Assembly (NCBI GenBank): GCA_021372775.1
Contig: JAJFTU010000107.1
Location: 1-41,800 of the forward strand
Direction: 5' to 3'
DNA: 41,800 bases
Origin: a bacterium
GTDB taxonomy: Bacteria > Acidobacteriota > Polarisedimenticolia > J045
The notes beneath the pieces were generated by a model that was given only the letters and a program-made list of their open reading frames with translations, searched no databases and was not told the DNA's origin. The translations under genes and the position numbers were made by a program. Shown here in pieces: positions 7,209-18,859 of this stretch. Each line of letters begins with the position of its first letter. Position 1 is the stretch's first letter.

Positions 7209-8591
7209 GTGGACACCGCCCAAGATCCGCTCGTCTCGTGGCTCTTCTCGCTGCAAGGTCCGGCCCTCAAGTGGGACATGGACACGGCGCGCTCGTTCTG
7301 CGTCTGGCTCGGCCGGCCGGAGCGCGGCTTCCCCGCGCTGCACGTCGCGGGGACGAACGGCAAGGGCTCGGTCGCGGCGCTCGCCGAGTCGATCGCCCGC
7401 GTCTCCGGCCTCTCCACCGGCCTCTACACGAGCCCGCATCTGGTGCGGCCCGAGGAGCGGATCCGCCTCGGCGCCGCGGACATCTCGCGCGACGCCTTCC
7501 GCTCGCTGATCGAGCGGCTGCGCCGCGCCGCCGCGGCCGCGGTCGCGGCCGGCGCCGTGCCGCGCCATCCGTCGTTCTTCGAGATGATGACCGCCGCCGC
7601 CTTCGTCGCCTTCGCCGAGCGGCGCGTCGATCTCGGCGTCGTCGAGACCGGCCTCGGCGGCCGCCTCGACGCGACGAACGTCCTCGATCCGCGCGTCTCG
7701 GTGATCACGACGATCGCGCTCGACCACGTGAAGACGCTCGGCGGGACGCTCGAGGCGATCGCGCGCGAGAAGGCGGGGATCATCAAGCCCGAGGCGCCGG
7801 TCCTCGTCGGCTGGGTGCCGCCGGAAGCGCGCGAGGTCTTCGAGGCGACGGCGCGGGAGCGCGAGGCGCCGCTGCACCTCGCCGAACGGGAACTCGACGT
7901 GGCCGCGCGCGACGACGGCTCGTTCGACGTGACGACGCCGCTGCGCGCGTACCGCTCGCTGCGCTGCGCGCTCGCCGGCCCGCACCAACGGCGCAACGCG
8001 GCGCTGGCGATCCGCGCCGCGGAACTGCTGCGCGAGCGCGGGATCGCGATCGACCTCGACGCCGTGGCCGACGGCCTCGTCGCGACGCACTGGCCGGGAC
8101 GGCTGGAGCGGCTCGACGGCGCGCTGCTCGCGGCGGACCTGCCGCCGGTGCGCTCGTGCCTGCTCGACGGCGCGCACAACATGGAAGGGATCGGCGTGCT
8201 GGCCGCGGCGCTGGCCGACGCCGACCGCCGCGCGCCGACGCGGCGTGCGCTCGTCTTCGGCCTGACCGAGGGACGCGATGCCCACAGGATGATCGGCCCC
8301 TTGGCGCCGCACGTGTCGCGGGTCGTCGTCGCGCGCCCCGGCATCGTCAAGGCGATCGACCCGGCCGAAGTGCACGCCGCGCTCGTCGAGGCCGCGCCCC
8401 AACTCGCGCCGGAGCTCGTGCCCGATCCGGCCGAGGCGCTGCGCCGCGCGGCGGAGCTCGCCGGGCCGGACGGCGAACTGCTCGTCGCCGGCTCGCTCTA
8501 CCTCGTCGGCGACGCGCGCCGCGTCCTTCTCGACCTCGACGGCACGGGGCACCCGCGCCGCGAAACGCAGATCGCCCCCGCGCTGGTCTGA
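7209..8591 (+). CDS. folC: Bifunctional folylpolyglutamate / dihydrofolate synthase
   Basis: The protein has 460 residues and adds glutamate to dihydropteroate or folates, using ATP, in the cytoplasm. The start chosen is GTG 7209, which has AGAAGG seven bases upstream. Another GTG at 7176 overlaps the accD stop but lacks a ribosome-binding site. Motifs are the ATP-binding P-loop GTNGKGS at residues 48-54, the Mur-ligase-type ETGLGGRLDATN segment, EKAGIIK, a GPHQRRNAA substrate-binding region and LDGAHN in the C-terminal domain. Length and motif order are those of the family. It lies between accD and trmB in one operon. Confidence 0.95.
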   Translation: MDTAQDPLVSWLFSLQGPALKWDMDTARSFCVWLGRPERGFPALHVAGTNGKGSVAALAESIARVSGLSTGLYTSPHLVRPEERIRLGAADISRDAFRSLIERLRRAAAAAVAAGAVPRHPSFFEMMTAAAFVAFAERRVDLGVVETGLGGRLDATNVLDPRVSVITTIALDHVKTLGGTLEAIAREKAGIIKPEAPVLVGWVPPEAREVFEATAREREAPLHLAERELDVAARDDGSFDVTTPLRAYRSLRCALAGPHQRRNAALAIRAAELLRERGIAIDLDAVADGLVATHWPGRLERLDGALLAADLPPVRSCLLDGAHNMEGIGVLAAALADADRRAPTRRALVFGLTEGRDAHRMIGPLAPHVSRVVVARPGIVKAIDPAEVHAALVEAAPQLAPELVPDPAEALRRAAELAGPDGELLVAGSLYLVGDARRVLLDLDGTGHPRRETQIAPALV

Positions 8592-8608
8592 ACGGAGACG
8601 TTCGACGG

Positions 8609-9289
8609 ATGAACTTGCTGCCCGACATTCCGACGCCGCATCTGGCCGACCTGCCGGTCGCCGAGCGCCGCAACGACCGCGAGGTCGAACTGATCGTGCC
8701 CGAAGGGGACGCGCCGCTCGACTTCGCGCGGATCTTCGGCCGCGCGCGCGAGCTGGAGCTCGAGGTCGGCTCGGGGAAGGGGCGCTTCGTCCTGCTCGCC
8801 GCGACCGCGCGTCCCGACGTGGACTTCGTCGGCGTCGAGTACGCGCGCAAGTTCTACCTCAAGGCGCTCGACCGCGTCGCCAAGCGCGACCTCGCGAACG
8901 TGCGGCTGATCAACCACGACGTCTTCCCGCTGCTGCGGAGCCGCTTCGCTTCGGCCTGCTTCGCCGCGGTCCACGTCTACTTCCCCGATCCGTGGCCGAA
9001 GAAGCGGCACCACAAGCGGCGCTTCTTCCGCGACGAGGTGCTCGACGACGTCGCCCGCGTGCTGAGCCCCGGCGGCCTGCTGCGCGCCGCGACCGACCAC
9101 CCGCTCTACGCGGCGGCGATCCGCGAGGTGATGGCCGCGCGGACCGACTTCGAGGACGCCGGGCCGGACCAGGCGCTGTGGGAGCTCCCCGGAATGGGGG
9201 ACTACACGACGCTCGGCGTGACGAACTTCGAGATCAAGTACCGCCGCGAGGGCCGTCCGATTCACCGCTTCGCCTGGCGTCGCCGCTGA
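8609..9289 (+). CDS. trmB: tRNA (guanine-N7-)-methyltransferase
   Basis: The protein has 226 residues and forms m7G46 in the tRNA variable loop using S-adenosylmethionine. The Rossmann methyltransferase motif is LELEVGSGKGRF, and the TrmB signature YFPDPWPKKRHHKRR is complete, followed by the C-terminal TNFEIKYRREG segment. It starts 18 bases after folC. The length is normal for the bacterial single-subunit enzyme. Confidence 0.96.
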   Translation: MNLLPDIPTPHLADLPVAERRNDREVELIVPEGDAPLDFARIFGRARELELEVGSGKGRFVLLAATARPDVDFVGVEYARKFYLKALDRVAKRDLANVRLINHDVFPLLRSRFASACFAAVHVYFPDPWPKKRHHKRRFFRDEVLDDVARVLSPGGLLRAATDHPLYAAAIREVMAARTDFEDAGPDQALWELPGMGDYTTLGVTNFEIKYRREGRPIHRFAWRRR

Positions 9290-9465
9290 CCCTGCGCCGA
9301 GCGGCGGCCGCGCCCCGGAACGCCGTTGTCGCGCGCGCGCGCTTGCGTCCGCCGCGCGCCGTCCGCGCCGCGCATCCGCCCCGCGCGTCCGCGCCGTCCC
9401 GCGGGCGGGAGAGTGCCCCGCCGCGTCGCGGCGCCGCGCGGCGCGGGGCGGCGGATCTTCCCCGC

Positions 9466-10653
9466 GTGGGCGCCGAACTCGCGATCGATCCCGAACTGTC
9501 GGCGTGGCTCAAGCTGGCCCGCCTGCCGGGGCTGACGCCGGAGACGACGGACGATCTCGTCCGCCTCTTCGGCGGCGCGGCGCGCGTCGTCGATCCCGCC
9601 GCCGGCCGCCCCGCCGAAGCGGCGGGCTGCGCGGACCTGCTGGCCGCGCTGCGCTCTCCGGCGCACGACGCCGCGGTGCGCCGCGAACTTGATCTCGCCG
9701 CGCGCACGGGGTGGCTCCATCTCCACCGCGGCGGCCCCGGCTACCCCGAGCCGCTGGAGGACCTCGGCGCGCCGCCGCGCGTCCTCGCCGTCCGCGGCGA
9801 CGTGTCGGTTCTCGGCCGGCCGGCGGCGGCGATCGTCGGCAGCCGCCGGGCTTCGGACTACGGCCGGCGGATGGCGCAGGAACTCGCGGCGGGGCTCGCG
9901 CGGGTCGGCGTCGTCGTCGTCAGCGGCCTCGCCCGGGGCGTGGACGGCGCGGCGCACGCCGCGGCGCTCGAAGCCGGCGGGACGACCGTCGCGGTGATGG
10001 GGACCGGGTTCGACCGCGTCTATCCGCGCGAACACGGCCCGCTCGCCGAACGGATCGTCGCCGGCGGCGCGCTCGTGACGGAGTTTGGTCCCGGCGTCCC
10101 GCCGGCGCCGGAAAACTTTCCGCGCCGCAACCGGATCATCGCCGCCCTTGCCGACGTCGTGATCGTCGTCGAGGCGGCGCTCCGCTCGGGGGCGCTGATC
10201 ACGGCGCGCCTCGCGCTCGACCTCGGGCGGGAGGTCCTCGCCGTGCCGGGGCGGGTCGGCGATCCGCTGGCCGCCGGCGCGTTGAGTCTGCTGCGGGACG
10301 GCGCGCCGCCGGCCCTCGGCGCGCTCGACGCCCTCCTCGCGCTTTCCCCGCGCCGCTTCCCGGAGCTCGCGGCGGCGGCCGCGGCGGCGCTGCGCGGCGA
10401 GGAGGCCGCGGCCCTCGCCGCCGAGCGTCCCGGGCCGAGCCCCGCCGCGGAGCTCGGCGTCGAGGCCGAGGCGGTCTTCGGGGCGTTGCCGCGCGACGAG
10501 GACCGGCAGGTGGACGAGCTCGCCGCGGCCGCGAACCTCCCGCTCGACGCCGTTCTCGCGGCCCTCTTCGCCCTGCAGTTGGCCGGTTTGGCGGAGGCGC
10601 TCCCCGGCGCGCGGTTCCGCCGGACCGTCCGCCCCGGCGGCGGGCGTGTTTGA
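9466..10653 (+). CDS. dprA: DNA-processing protein DprA/Smf
   Basis: The protein has 395 residues when started at GTG 9466; the frame is open further upstream, so the start is uncertain. DprA binds incoming single-stranded DNA and loads RecA during natural transformation. The Rossmann-like domain contains the family signatures IVGSRRASDYG, VSGLARGVDGAAHAAAL, VMGTGFDRVYP, a PENFPRRNRIIAALAD segment, the ALRSGALITAR motif and AVPGRVGD. The last 70 residues look like the winged-helix domain often found at the C terminus. It is followed by topA, a very common bacterial gene pair. No other competence gene is visible. Confidence 0.94.
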   Translation: MGAELAIDPELSAWLKLARLPGLTPETTDDLVRLFGGAARVVDPAAGRPAEAAGCADLLAALRSPAHDAAVRRELDLAARTGWLHLHRGGPGYPEPLEDLGAPPRVLAVRGDVSVLGRPAAAIVGSRRASDYGRRMAQELAAGLARVGVVVVSGLARGVDGAAHAAALEAGGTTVAVMGTGFDRVYPREHGPLAERIVAGGALVTEFGPGVPPAPENFPRRNRIIAALADVVIVVEAALRSGALITARLALDLGREVLAVPGRVGDPLAAGALSLLRDGAPPALGALDALLALSPRRFPELAAAAAAALRGEEAAALAAERPGPSPAAELGVEAEAVFGALPRDEDRQVDELAAAANLPLDAVLAALFALQLAGLAEALPGARFRRTVRPGGGRV

Positions 10654-10680
10654 CACGTAGCGCGGGCAAGATTATTCCTA
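10650..10680 (+). promoter_or_regulatory. Possible promoter of topA
   Basis: A perfect -35 TTGACA (10650-10655) overlaps the dprA stop codon. The -10 is poor: candidates are ATTATT or TATTCC at 10671-10678, with spacers of 15 to 17 bases. The 135-base gap before topA fits a separate start of transcription. Confidence 0.35.
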
Positions 10681-10788
10681 GCCCGCCCCGGGGCCTGCGG
10701 CGGCGAGTCGCCACAAGGGCCCGGCAGGGCGCGGCGCGCCGGCTTTCCGCGGCCGCGCCCGGACACGGACACCTGAGGGAGTTGCAGC

Positions 10789-13233
<2,445 letters not shown>

Positions 13234-13273
13234 CGCCGACCGTTTGAAACGGCGCCGCGACCGCGGAGCGCAT

Positions 13274-13296
13274 CGGCCCGCCCGATCGGCGGGCCG
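13274..13296 (+). terminator. Hairpin after topA
   Basis: A perfect 9-bp stem, CGGCCCGCC (13274-13282) with GGCGGGCCG (13288-13296), and a 5-base loop lie 41 bases after the topA stop. Only TT follows, so it is a weak intrinsic terminator or a transcript-end stabiliser. Confidence 0.45.
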
Positions 13297-13350
13297 TTGC
13301 ATACTGTGGCCCTGCGGGGCGGCGGGAGCGGCCCTCGCGGAGGATGGCCG

Positions 13351-15030
13351 ATGGACGCCGCACGGGCCCTGTCCGTTTCCTTGGCGCTTTGCGCCGTCCT
13401 GACCGGCGCCGCCGGCGCGCAGACGCCGCCGGACGCGCGCCCCTCGGGACTCGTCGAAGAGGTCAAGGTCTCGCTGGTGCAGTTCAACGTGCTGGCGACC
13501 GACAAGGACGGCCGCCCGATCGCCGACCTCAAGCCGGAAGACCTCGCGGTGCGCTGGGACGGCGCCGAGCGGAAGCTGGCCTTCCTGCAGGGCTGGGCGG
13601 AAGGGACGCCCGCGCCGGCCGCGACCCCCGCGCCGGCCGCGCCCGGGCCGGCCGCGGCGCCGGCCGCTTCGCGCGGCCGCTGGCTCGTCCTCTTCTTCGA
13701 CGACTTCCTCTCCACGCAGTACACGCGCCTCCGCTCGCTCGCCGCGGCGCGGACCTTCGCGCGCGAGCATCTGCGTCCGAACGACCACGTCTCGGTCGTC
13801 GCCTTCAACGGCAAGGTCAACGTGCTGCTGCCGTTCAGCGTCGACCGCTCCGCCCTCGCCGCCGCCCTCGACCAGAGCGAGGCGCTGACCAAGCGGGCGA
13901 CCGAGGACCGCTACGACGAGCTGACCTCGCTCGTGGTGATGATCCGCGAGCAGTGCAATCCCGACGGCGACCCCGCCTCGGGCATCGTGACGACCACGAC
14001 GCTGCAGCGCCGCGCGGCCTGCGCCTCGCGCTTCATCGGCATGTGGCGCACGCAGAACGAGCGGTACGTGGACGTCTACACGGCCGGCCTGATCGCGCTG
14101 ATCCGCTCGCTCGGCGCCGTGCCCGACGCCAAGCTGCTCGTCCTCTTCGGCGACGGCGTGCCGCGCGACCCCGCGCTCGAGGCGCTCGACGCGAGCGAGA
14201 TCGCCCTCGGCGCCGGCGCCTCGCGCTGGATCGCCACGCGCCCGCCCTACTCCTACGAGACGGTCTACCGCCATCTCGCGGACGCCGCGGCCTCGGCCCG
14301 CGTCTCGATCTTCCCCGTGCTCTCCGGCGAGCGGGTCCGCTCGGCGACGCTCGGCCCGTCGCTCTACTGGAAGCTGGGCGGCGGCACTCGTCCGCCGACG
14401 GTGGACATCGCCGCGCGCACGCAGCGGAACATGAAGGACGGCCTCGAGGAGATCGCCGCGCGGACCGGCGGCGCGGTCGTCGAGTCGATGGATCCGGGCG
14501 CTTCGGTGACGAAGATCTCCGACCTCTCGCTCGGCCTCTACACCGCCGGCTTCTACCCGCCGCGCGCCGCGGAAGAAGGCGCGACGCCGGAACTGAAGAT
14601 CACGTCGCGGCGTCCCGGCGTGACGCTGAAGTTCGGCGCCGGCCTGGCGCGTCCGGTCGCGGCCGCCCCGCGCGGCGAACTCCGCGCGACCCCCGCCGGG
14701 GCCTGCGCCGCGGGGCAGCGGCGGGCGATCACCGTGCGCGCGCGGGTCGAGCGCGCGTCCCTTTCGTTCGAGCGGGTGCGCGACGCCTACTCCGCCAACC
14801 TCGCGCTGCTCTTCACCGTCGTCCGCCCCGACGACGGCGAGGCGCTGTTCACGCAGTACCGCTTCTTCAACCTCGCCGAGACGGTCGAGGAGCACCAAGC
14901 CGCCGGCCGGCCCGATCCGGAACTGGAGTTCCTGATCACGGCGCCGTGCGAGACGCTCGTCGTCTCCTGCACCGCGACCGACGCCTGGACCGGCGCCTCG
15001 GGCGTCTACTCGGCGCTCGTCGCGAAGTAG
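13351..15030 (+). CDS. Secreted VWFA-related domain protein (acidobacterial type)
   Basis: The protein has 559 residues. The start is ATG 13351, with GGAGG seven bases upstream; the more upstream ATG 13297 lacks a ribosome-binding site. A signal peptide is evident (hydrophobic residues 6-19, cleavage after AGA23), followed by a beta segment VKVSLVQFNVLATDKDGRPI and then a von Willebrand factor A domain at about 105-300 starting LVLFFDDFLS. The classical MIDAS DxSxS is degenerate (DDFLS). This layout matches the VWFA-related family that is abundant in Acidobacteriota. The molecular role of that family is not known; a periplasmic or surface protein-binding role is plausible. A Pro/Ala-rich linker lies at about 85-110. 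Confidence 0.85.
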   Translation: MDAARALSVSLALCAVLTGAAGAQTPPDARPSGLVEEVKVSLVQFNVLATDKDGRPIADLKPEDLAVRWDGAERKLAFLQGWAEGTPAPAATPAPAAPGPAAAPAASRGRWLVLFFDDFLSTQYTRLRSLAAARTFAREHLRPNDHVSVVAFNGKVNVLLPFSVDRSALAAALDQSEALTKRATEDRYDELTSLVVMIREQCNPDGDPASGIVTTTTLQRRAACASRFIGMWRTQNERYVDVYTAGLIALIRSLGAVPDAKLLVLFGDGVPRDPALEALDASEIALGAGASRWIATRPPYSYETVYRHLADAAASARVSIFPVLSGERVRSATLGPSLYWKLGGGTRPPTVDIAARTQRNMKDGLEEIAARTGGAVVESMDPGASVTKISDLSLGLYTAGFYPPRAAEEGATPELKITSRRPGVTLKFGAGLARPVAAAPRGELRATPAGACAAGQRRAITVRARVERASLSFERVRDAYSANLALLFTVVRPDDGEALFTQYRFFNLAETVEEHQAAGRPDPELEFLITAPCETLVVSCTATDAWTGASGVYSALVAK

Positions 15031-15079
15031 CGCCGCGCGGAGGGCGCGGCGGAAAGGCGCCGCCGCGCGGCGCGGCCGC

Positions 15080-15742
15080 TCAGCGCGGCGCGAGCAGGCG
15101 CAGCGCGAGCCGCGGCGTGAACTGCTCGAGCGAGTCGAGGACCGCGTCGGCGAGCGCGAAGCGCGGGTCGCGCGGATCTTCCGGCACGACCACGACCGCC
15201 ATCCGCGCCGCCTTGGCGGCGACGACGCCGCCGAGCGAGTCTTCGAGCGCCAGCGCCTCGCCCGGCGCGGCGCCGAGGCGGCGCAGCGCGTCGAGATAGA
15301 CCGCCGGATGCGGCTTGCCGAGCGCCTCCTCCTCGGCGGAGTGGACGACGGCGAAGGCGTCCTCGAGGCCGTTGCGCCGCAGCGCGGCGAAGATCAGCCG
15401 GTAGGAGGAGGACGAGGCCAAGGCGAGGCGGAAACCGGCCTCGCGGCACGACGCGACCGCCTCCGCGGCGCCGGGACGGAGCGCGCCGCGCTCCTCCAGC
15501 AGCTCCTCCATCCGCGCGACGATCATCCGCGCGAGCGCGGCGGGGGACGGCCCGCGCCACGGCCGGCGCGCGAACCAGTGCCGCGTCACCTCGTCCACGC
15601 GGAGCCCCATCGTCGTGCGGCAGAGGTCCGGCGTCAGCGCGACGCCGACCGTCCCGAACAGCTCGATCTCCGCCTCGCGCCAGAGCGGCTCGGAGTCGAT
15701 CAGCAGGCCGTCGAGGTCGAAGACGACGGCGAAGGCGCTCAC
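15080..15742 (-). CDS. hxpB: HAD-family sugar-phosphate phosphatase, HxpB/YniC-like
   Basis: The protein has 220 residues and starts at GTG 15742. Haloacid-dehalogenase motifs are all present: VVFDLDGLLIDSEP (nucleophile and acid Asp), ALASSSS (motif II), LGKPHP (motif III Lys) and ALEDSLGG (motif IV). The insertions LWREAEIELFG, MGLRVDEV and WFARRPW closely resemble E. coli HxpB (YniC), which dephosphorylates 2-deoxyglucose 6-phosphate and hexitol phosphates. The substrate here is inferred. It is 43 bases after the ThyX-like gene on the same strand, so it is probably the last gene of that operon. Confidence 0.88.
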   Translation of the reverse strand: MSAFAVVFDLDGLLIDSEPLWREAEIELFGTVGVALTPDLCRTTMGLRVDEVTRHWFARRPWRGPSPAALARMIVARMEELLEERGALRPGAAEAVASCREAGFRLALASSSSYRLIFAALRRNGLEDAFAVVHSAEEEALGKPHPAVYLDALRRLGAAPGEALALEDSLGGVVAAKAARMAVVVVPEDPRDPRFALADAVLDSLEQFTPRLALRLLAPR

Positions 15743-15785
15743 GCGGAGCGTCCTGCGCCGCGGCGCCGCGCGAAGCGACTCCCGC

Positions 15786-17372
15786 TCACAGCGTCCGCTC
15801 GTAGCGCGAAAGCTCGAGCTTCCACGCCGGCACGCCGCAGTAGCGCCGCCCTTCCGGGCAGATCGGCCGCGCGCCGGCCCGCGCCCGCGCCGCGCACGGC
15901 GGCAGCAGCAGCGCGCCGAGCCGCGGATGGACCGCCGCGACCTGCCGCGCCTCGTCGAGGCTCGCGCGCCAGATCTCCTCCTGCGCGTTGAAGCAGAGGC
16001 GCATGGCGTGCTTGTGCCGCAGCGCGGCGAAGTCGGACGACTCGGTGAAGCGGACCGCCGTCGCGTTCGGCAGCAGATAGACCAGCGCCTCGTCCGGCGC
16101 GCCGAGCGCGCGCAGGCGGGCGATGCCGTCCCACGCCGCCGCCGTCGCGTCGTCGAAGATCCGCCGCGCCTCGTCCGTCTCGACGACGATCCGCGGCGCG
16201 ACGACGTCCGGCGCGTCGAACAGATGCGCGAGCAGCGCCGGCCGCGCCGCGGGGGTCATGCGGTGCCGCTGGTCCTGCGAGTCGGCGCTGTGGGAGAGCT
16301 TCTTGCGGAACGTGTACGAGGCGTGATGCAGCGCGCGCGTCGTCCGCCCGAGCGTGCCGACGTTGAGCGATTCGCCGAGCAGCGGGTTGCGCGCCGGGTC
16401 GGCGGCGAGGGCGATCGCGTCGTCGTCGGAGAGGTACGAGCGCGGCATCCCCAGCGCGTCGCGCACCGCCTGGGCCACGACCTGCTCGGCGCGCGGATCG
16501 AACGAAACGAGCCGCGAAACCTTGCCTTCGAGCTCCGCGTCGAACTCCGCCGCGAACGCCGCGGCGCGCCGCGGATCGACGAGCCCGCCGGCCGCGGCGA
16601 GCGCCGCCGACTCCGGATGCGCGTCGGTCGGCAGCGCCTTCTCGGCCAGGTCGGCGAACGTCGGGTCGAGCTTCGCGACCTCGGCCACCATCGCCTCGAC
16701 GATCAGCTTCGTCTCCGAAGGGACGTCGGGCTGCGCCGCCATCCGCGCGTAGCGGAGCAGCGTCAGGCCGGAGATGGTGTGGTAGAGCCGCGCCCACGCG
16801 GCGACCGGCAGCGCGTAGCGCGCCGCCTCCTGCGCGCGCCGGCGCACGTCGAGCCGCCACTCCTCCGGCTTCCGCCCGCGGGCGGGGAAGAGGGCGAAGA
16901 ACCGCTCGGCGGCGGGCGCGGCGAGGGCCGCGGCGAGCGCGTGGTACGCCTCCTCGAGCCGGGCGAGCGTCCCCTCGTAGACCGCCTGCGCCTCGCCTTC
17001 CAACTCCGGCACGACGGCCGCGCCGCGCCCGACCTTCACGTAGCGCTGGCTGACCTGCTCGGAGTTGTAGAACGGATGGGCGTGGAAGAAGCTCCAGACG
17101 GCGTGGCGCGAGACGCGGTCGAGCGCGAACTGGAAGTGGGCGTGCTGGAAGATCGTGTGGTGGCCGGCGCCGTACAGCTCGCGGGCCAGCTCGTCGCGCT
17201 TGCGCCGGGCCTCCTCGAGCGCTTCCCCCTCGAGCCCGTCGCCGCCGACCTCCTCCGCGGTCACGAGCCCCTTCGCGGCGTAGCAGCTCCGCGCCGCCGC
17301 GACCGACTGGTCGATCGGCCGCGCGAACGACGCGACGAGACGAACGTCGGGTTGGACGCGGAAACGGAGCAT
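15786..17372 (-). CDS. Long ThyX-like FAD-dependent thymidylate synthase family protein
   Basis: The protein has 528 residues, about twice the usual ThyX length. The N-terminal half has HHTIFQHAHFQFALDRVSRH and FYNSEQVSQRYVKV, corresponding to the ThyX elements before and within the RHRxxSxNExSxRY motif, but with extra residues between the Arg-His and the NSEQVSQRY part. The C-terminal half has a second related segment with SQDQRHR, so the protein looks like two fused ThyX repeats. ThyX enzymes methylate dUMP with methylene-tetrahydrofolate and FADH2. Whether this long form makes dTMP or has another flavin-dependent role is open. It lies 15 bases after the rhodanese gene in an operon with etfBA. 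Confidence 0.8.
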   Translation of the reverse strand: MLRFRVQPDVRLVASFARPIDQSVAAARSCYAAKGLVTAEEVGGDGLEGEALEEARRKRDELARELYGAGHHTIFQHAHFQFALDRVSRHAVWSFFHAHPFYNSEQVSQRYVKVGRGAAVVPELEGEAQAVYEGTLARLEEAYHALAAALAAPAAERFFALFPARGRKPEEWRLDVRRRAQEAARYALPVAAWARLYHTISGLTLLRYARMAAQPDVPSETKLIVEAMVAEVAKLDPTFADLAEKALPTDAHPESAALAAAGGLVDPRRAAAFAAEFDAELEGKVSRLVSFDPRAEQVVAQAVRDALGMPRSYLSDDDAIALAADPARNPLLGESLNVGTLGRTTRALHHASYTFRKKLSHSADSQDQRHRMTPAARPALLAHLFDAPDVVAPRIVVETDEARRIFDDATAAAWDGIARLRALGAPDEALVYLLPNATAVRFTESSDFAALRHKHAMRLCFNAQEEIWRASLDEARQVAAVHPRLGALLLPPCAARARAGARPICPEGRRYCGVPAWKLELSRYERTL

Positions 17373-17387
17373 CGCTGCGCCGCGCGG

Positions 17388-17849
17388 CTACGGACGCCCG
17401 GCGACGGCCGGGTCGCCGGCCTTCCACGGCACGGCGCGCGACGCCTTGAACTCCTCGCGCGTCCCGTCGGCCGCGGCGGCGCCGTCGCCCGCCGGCCCGC
17501 CGACGGCGATCGGCAGGCCCGCCGCGCGCCAGCCGGCGAAGCCGCCGGCGAGGACGCCGACGCGCCGGAACCACTTGTGCGCCAGCTCGGCCGCGGCGGC
17601 GTGCGCCGCGCCGCGCGGCGCGCCGTCCTCGTCCACGAGGACGACCAGCTCCGCCGCCTGCGCCGACTGGTGCGGGCGCCGGGCGAGCTGCGCTTCGGGA
17701 AGGTGGATCGCCCGCGGAAGATGACCGGCGAGGAACGCCTCCTCCGCGCGCAGATCGAAGATCCAGGCGCGGCCGCCCGGAACCTCCGGATCGGCGAGGT
17801 CTCCCTCGACGAGCCGGAGGACCTCCTCCGCGGCGATCGGTCCGATCAC
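17388..17849 (-). CDS. Rhodanese-like domain protein lacking the catalytic Cys
   Basis: The protein has 153 residues. It starts at GTG 17849, whose bases overlap the etfA stop (GTGA), so translation is coupled. The rhodanese fold is recognisable from WIFDLRAEEAFLAGHLPRAIHLPE and the C-terminal GVLAGGFAGWRAAGLP. At the active-site loop, where rhodaneses have CRSGxRS, this protein has VDEDGAPRG, and there is no Cys anywhere in it. It cannot use the normal persulfide chemistry and is likely a binding or regulatory domain. Its place between etfA and the ThyX-like gene suggests a role with these flavoproteins, which is inference. Confidence 0.8.
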   Translation of the reverse strand: MIGPIAAEEVLRLVEGDLADPEVPGGRAWIFDLRAEEAFLAGHLPRAIHLPEAQLARRPHQSAQAAELVVLVDEDGAPRGAAHAAAAELAHKWFRRVGVLAGGFAGWRAAGLPIAVGGPAGDGAAAADGTREEFKASRAVPWKAGDPAVAGRP

Positions 17850-18835
17850 CCCTTCGTCTCCAGGACCGCCTTGATCAGCTCGGGGACGAGCTCGGCGACG
17901 TCGCCGACGATGCCGTAGTTCGCCTCGTTGAAGATCGGCGCGTCCTTGTCCTTGTTGACCGCGACGATGCACTGCGCGCCGCGCACGCCGACCATGTGCT
18001 GGATCGCGCCGGAGATCGCCAGCGCGACGTAGAGCTTCGGCGCGACCGACTGCCCGGAGCTGCCGATCTGGTGCTCGTGCGGCAGCCATTCGGCGTCGAT
18101 GACCGGACGCGAGGCACCGACCGCGGCGCCGAGCGCCTCGGCGAGGCCGCCGACCAATGCGCCGAACTTCTCCTTCGAGCCGAGCCCTCGGCCGCCGGCG
18201 ACGATCATCGGCGCGGCGGCGAGATCGACGGCGTGGCCGCCGGTCGCGCGGATCTCGAGCACGGCGCGGCGCAGCGCGGCCGGGTCGAGCTCGACGCGCG
18301 CCGCGCTGACCAGCGCCTCGGTCCCTTCCGGCAGTTCGTCGGCCGGGAACGCGCCGGTCTGCAGCGTAGCGAAGCGCGGCGCGGGGCCGTCGTCGATCGT
18401 GCGGGCGACGAACTTCGCGTCGTACGGCTGGCGCTGGAAGACGACCTTGCCGTCCTCGACGTCGGCGGCGACGACGTCGGTCACGACCGGCGCGCCGAAC
18501 GAGGCCGCGACGAGCGGCAGCATGTCCTGCGCCAGATAGGTGTGCCCCATCAGGACCCACTCCGGCTGCAGGTCGCGCACAACCGCGCCGATCGGCAGAC
18601 GCCAGCCGTCCGGCGTGTACGTCTCGAGCTGCGGGTGGTCGGCCAGCAGGACGCCGTCCGCGCCGCGCGCCGCGAGCTCGCGGGCCAGCGGCTCGACGCC
18701 GCGCCCGAGAACGAGCGCGTAGGCGTGCCCGCCGAACGACTGGGCGAGCCGCCGCGCCAGCGCGAGCGCCTCGAACGTGCCGCGGCGCAGCTTGCCGCCT
18801 TCGTGCTCCGCGACGACCAGGATGTCATTCGCCAT
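17846..18835 (-). CDS. etfA: Electron transfer flavoprotein subunit alpha
   Basis: The protein has 329 residues and pairs with EtfB to carry electrons from acyl-CoA and similar dehydrogenases to ETF-quinone oxidoreductase. The C-terminal FAD domain is well conserved: [49 protein letters not shown] and [12 protein letters not shown]. The start ATG 18835 has AAAGG upstream. It is 24 bases after etfB and overlaps the rhodanese gene. No ETF dehydrogenase or acyl-CoA dehydrogenase is in the window. Confidence 0.96.
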   Translation of the reverse strand: MANDILVVAEHEGGKLRRGTFEALALARRLAQSFGGHAYALVLGRGVEPLARELAARGADGVLLADHPQLETYTPDGWRLPIGAVVRDLQPEWVLMGHTYLAQDMLPLVAASFGAPVVTDVVAADVEDGKVVFQRQPYDAKFVARTIDDGPAPRFATLQTGAFPADELPEGTEALVSAARVELDPAALRRAVLEIRATGGHAVDLAAAPMIVAGGRGLGSKEKFGALVGGLAEALGAAVGASRPVIDAEWLPHEHQIGSSGQSVAPKLYVALAISGAIQHMVGVRGAQCIVAVNKDKDAPIFNEANYGIVGDVAELVPELIKAVLETKG

Positions 18836-18859
18836 CGGTTGTCACCTTTCCGCGCCGGC

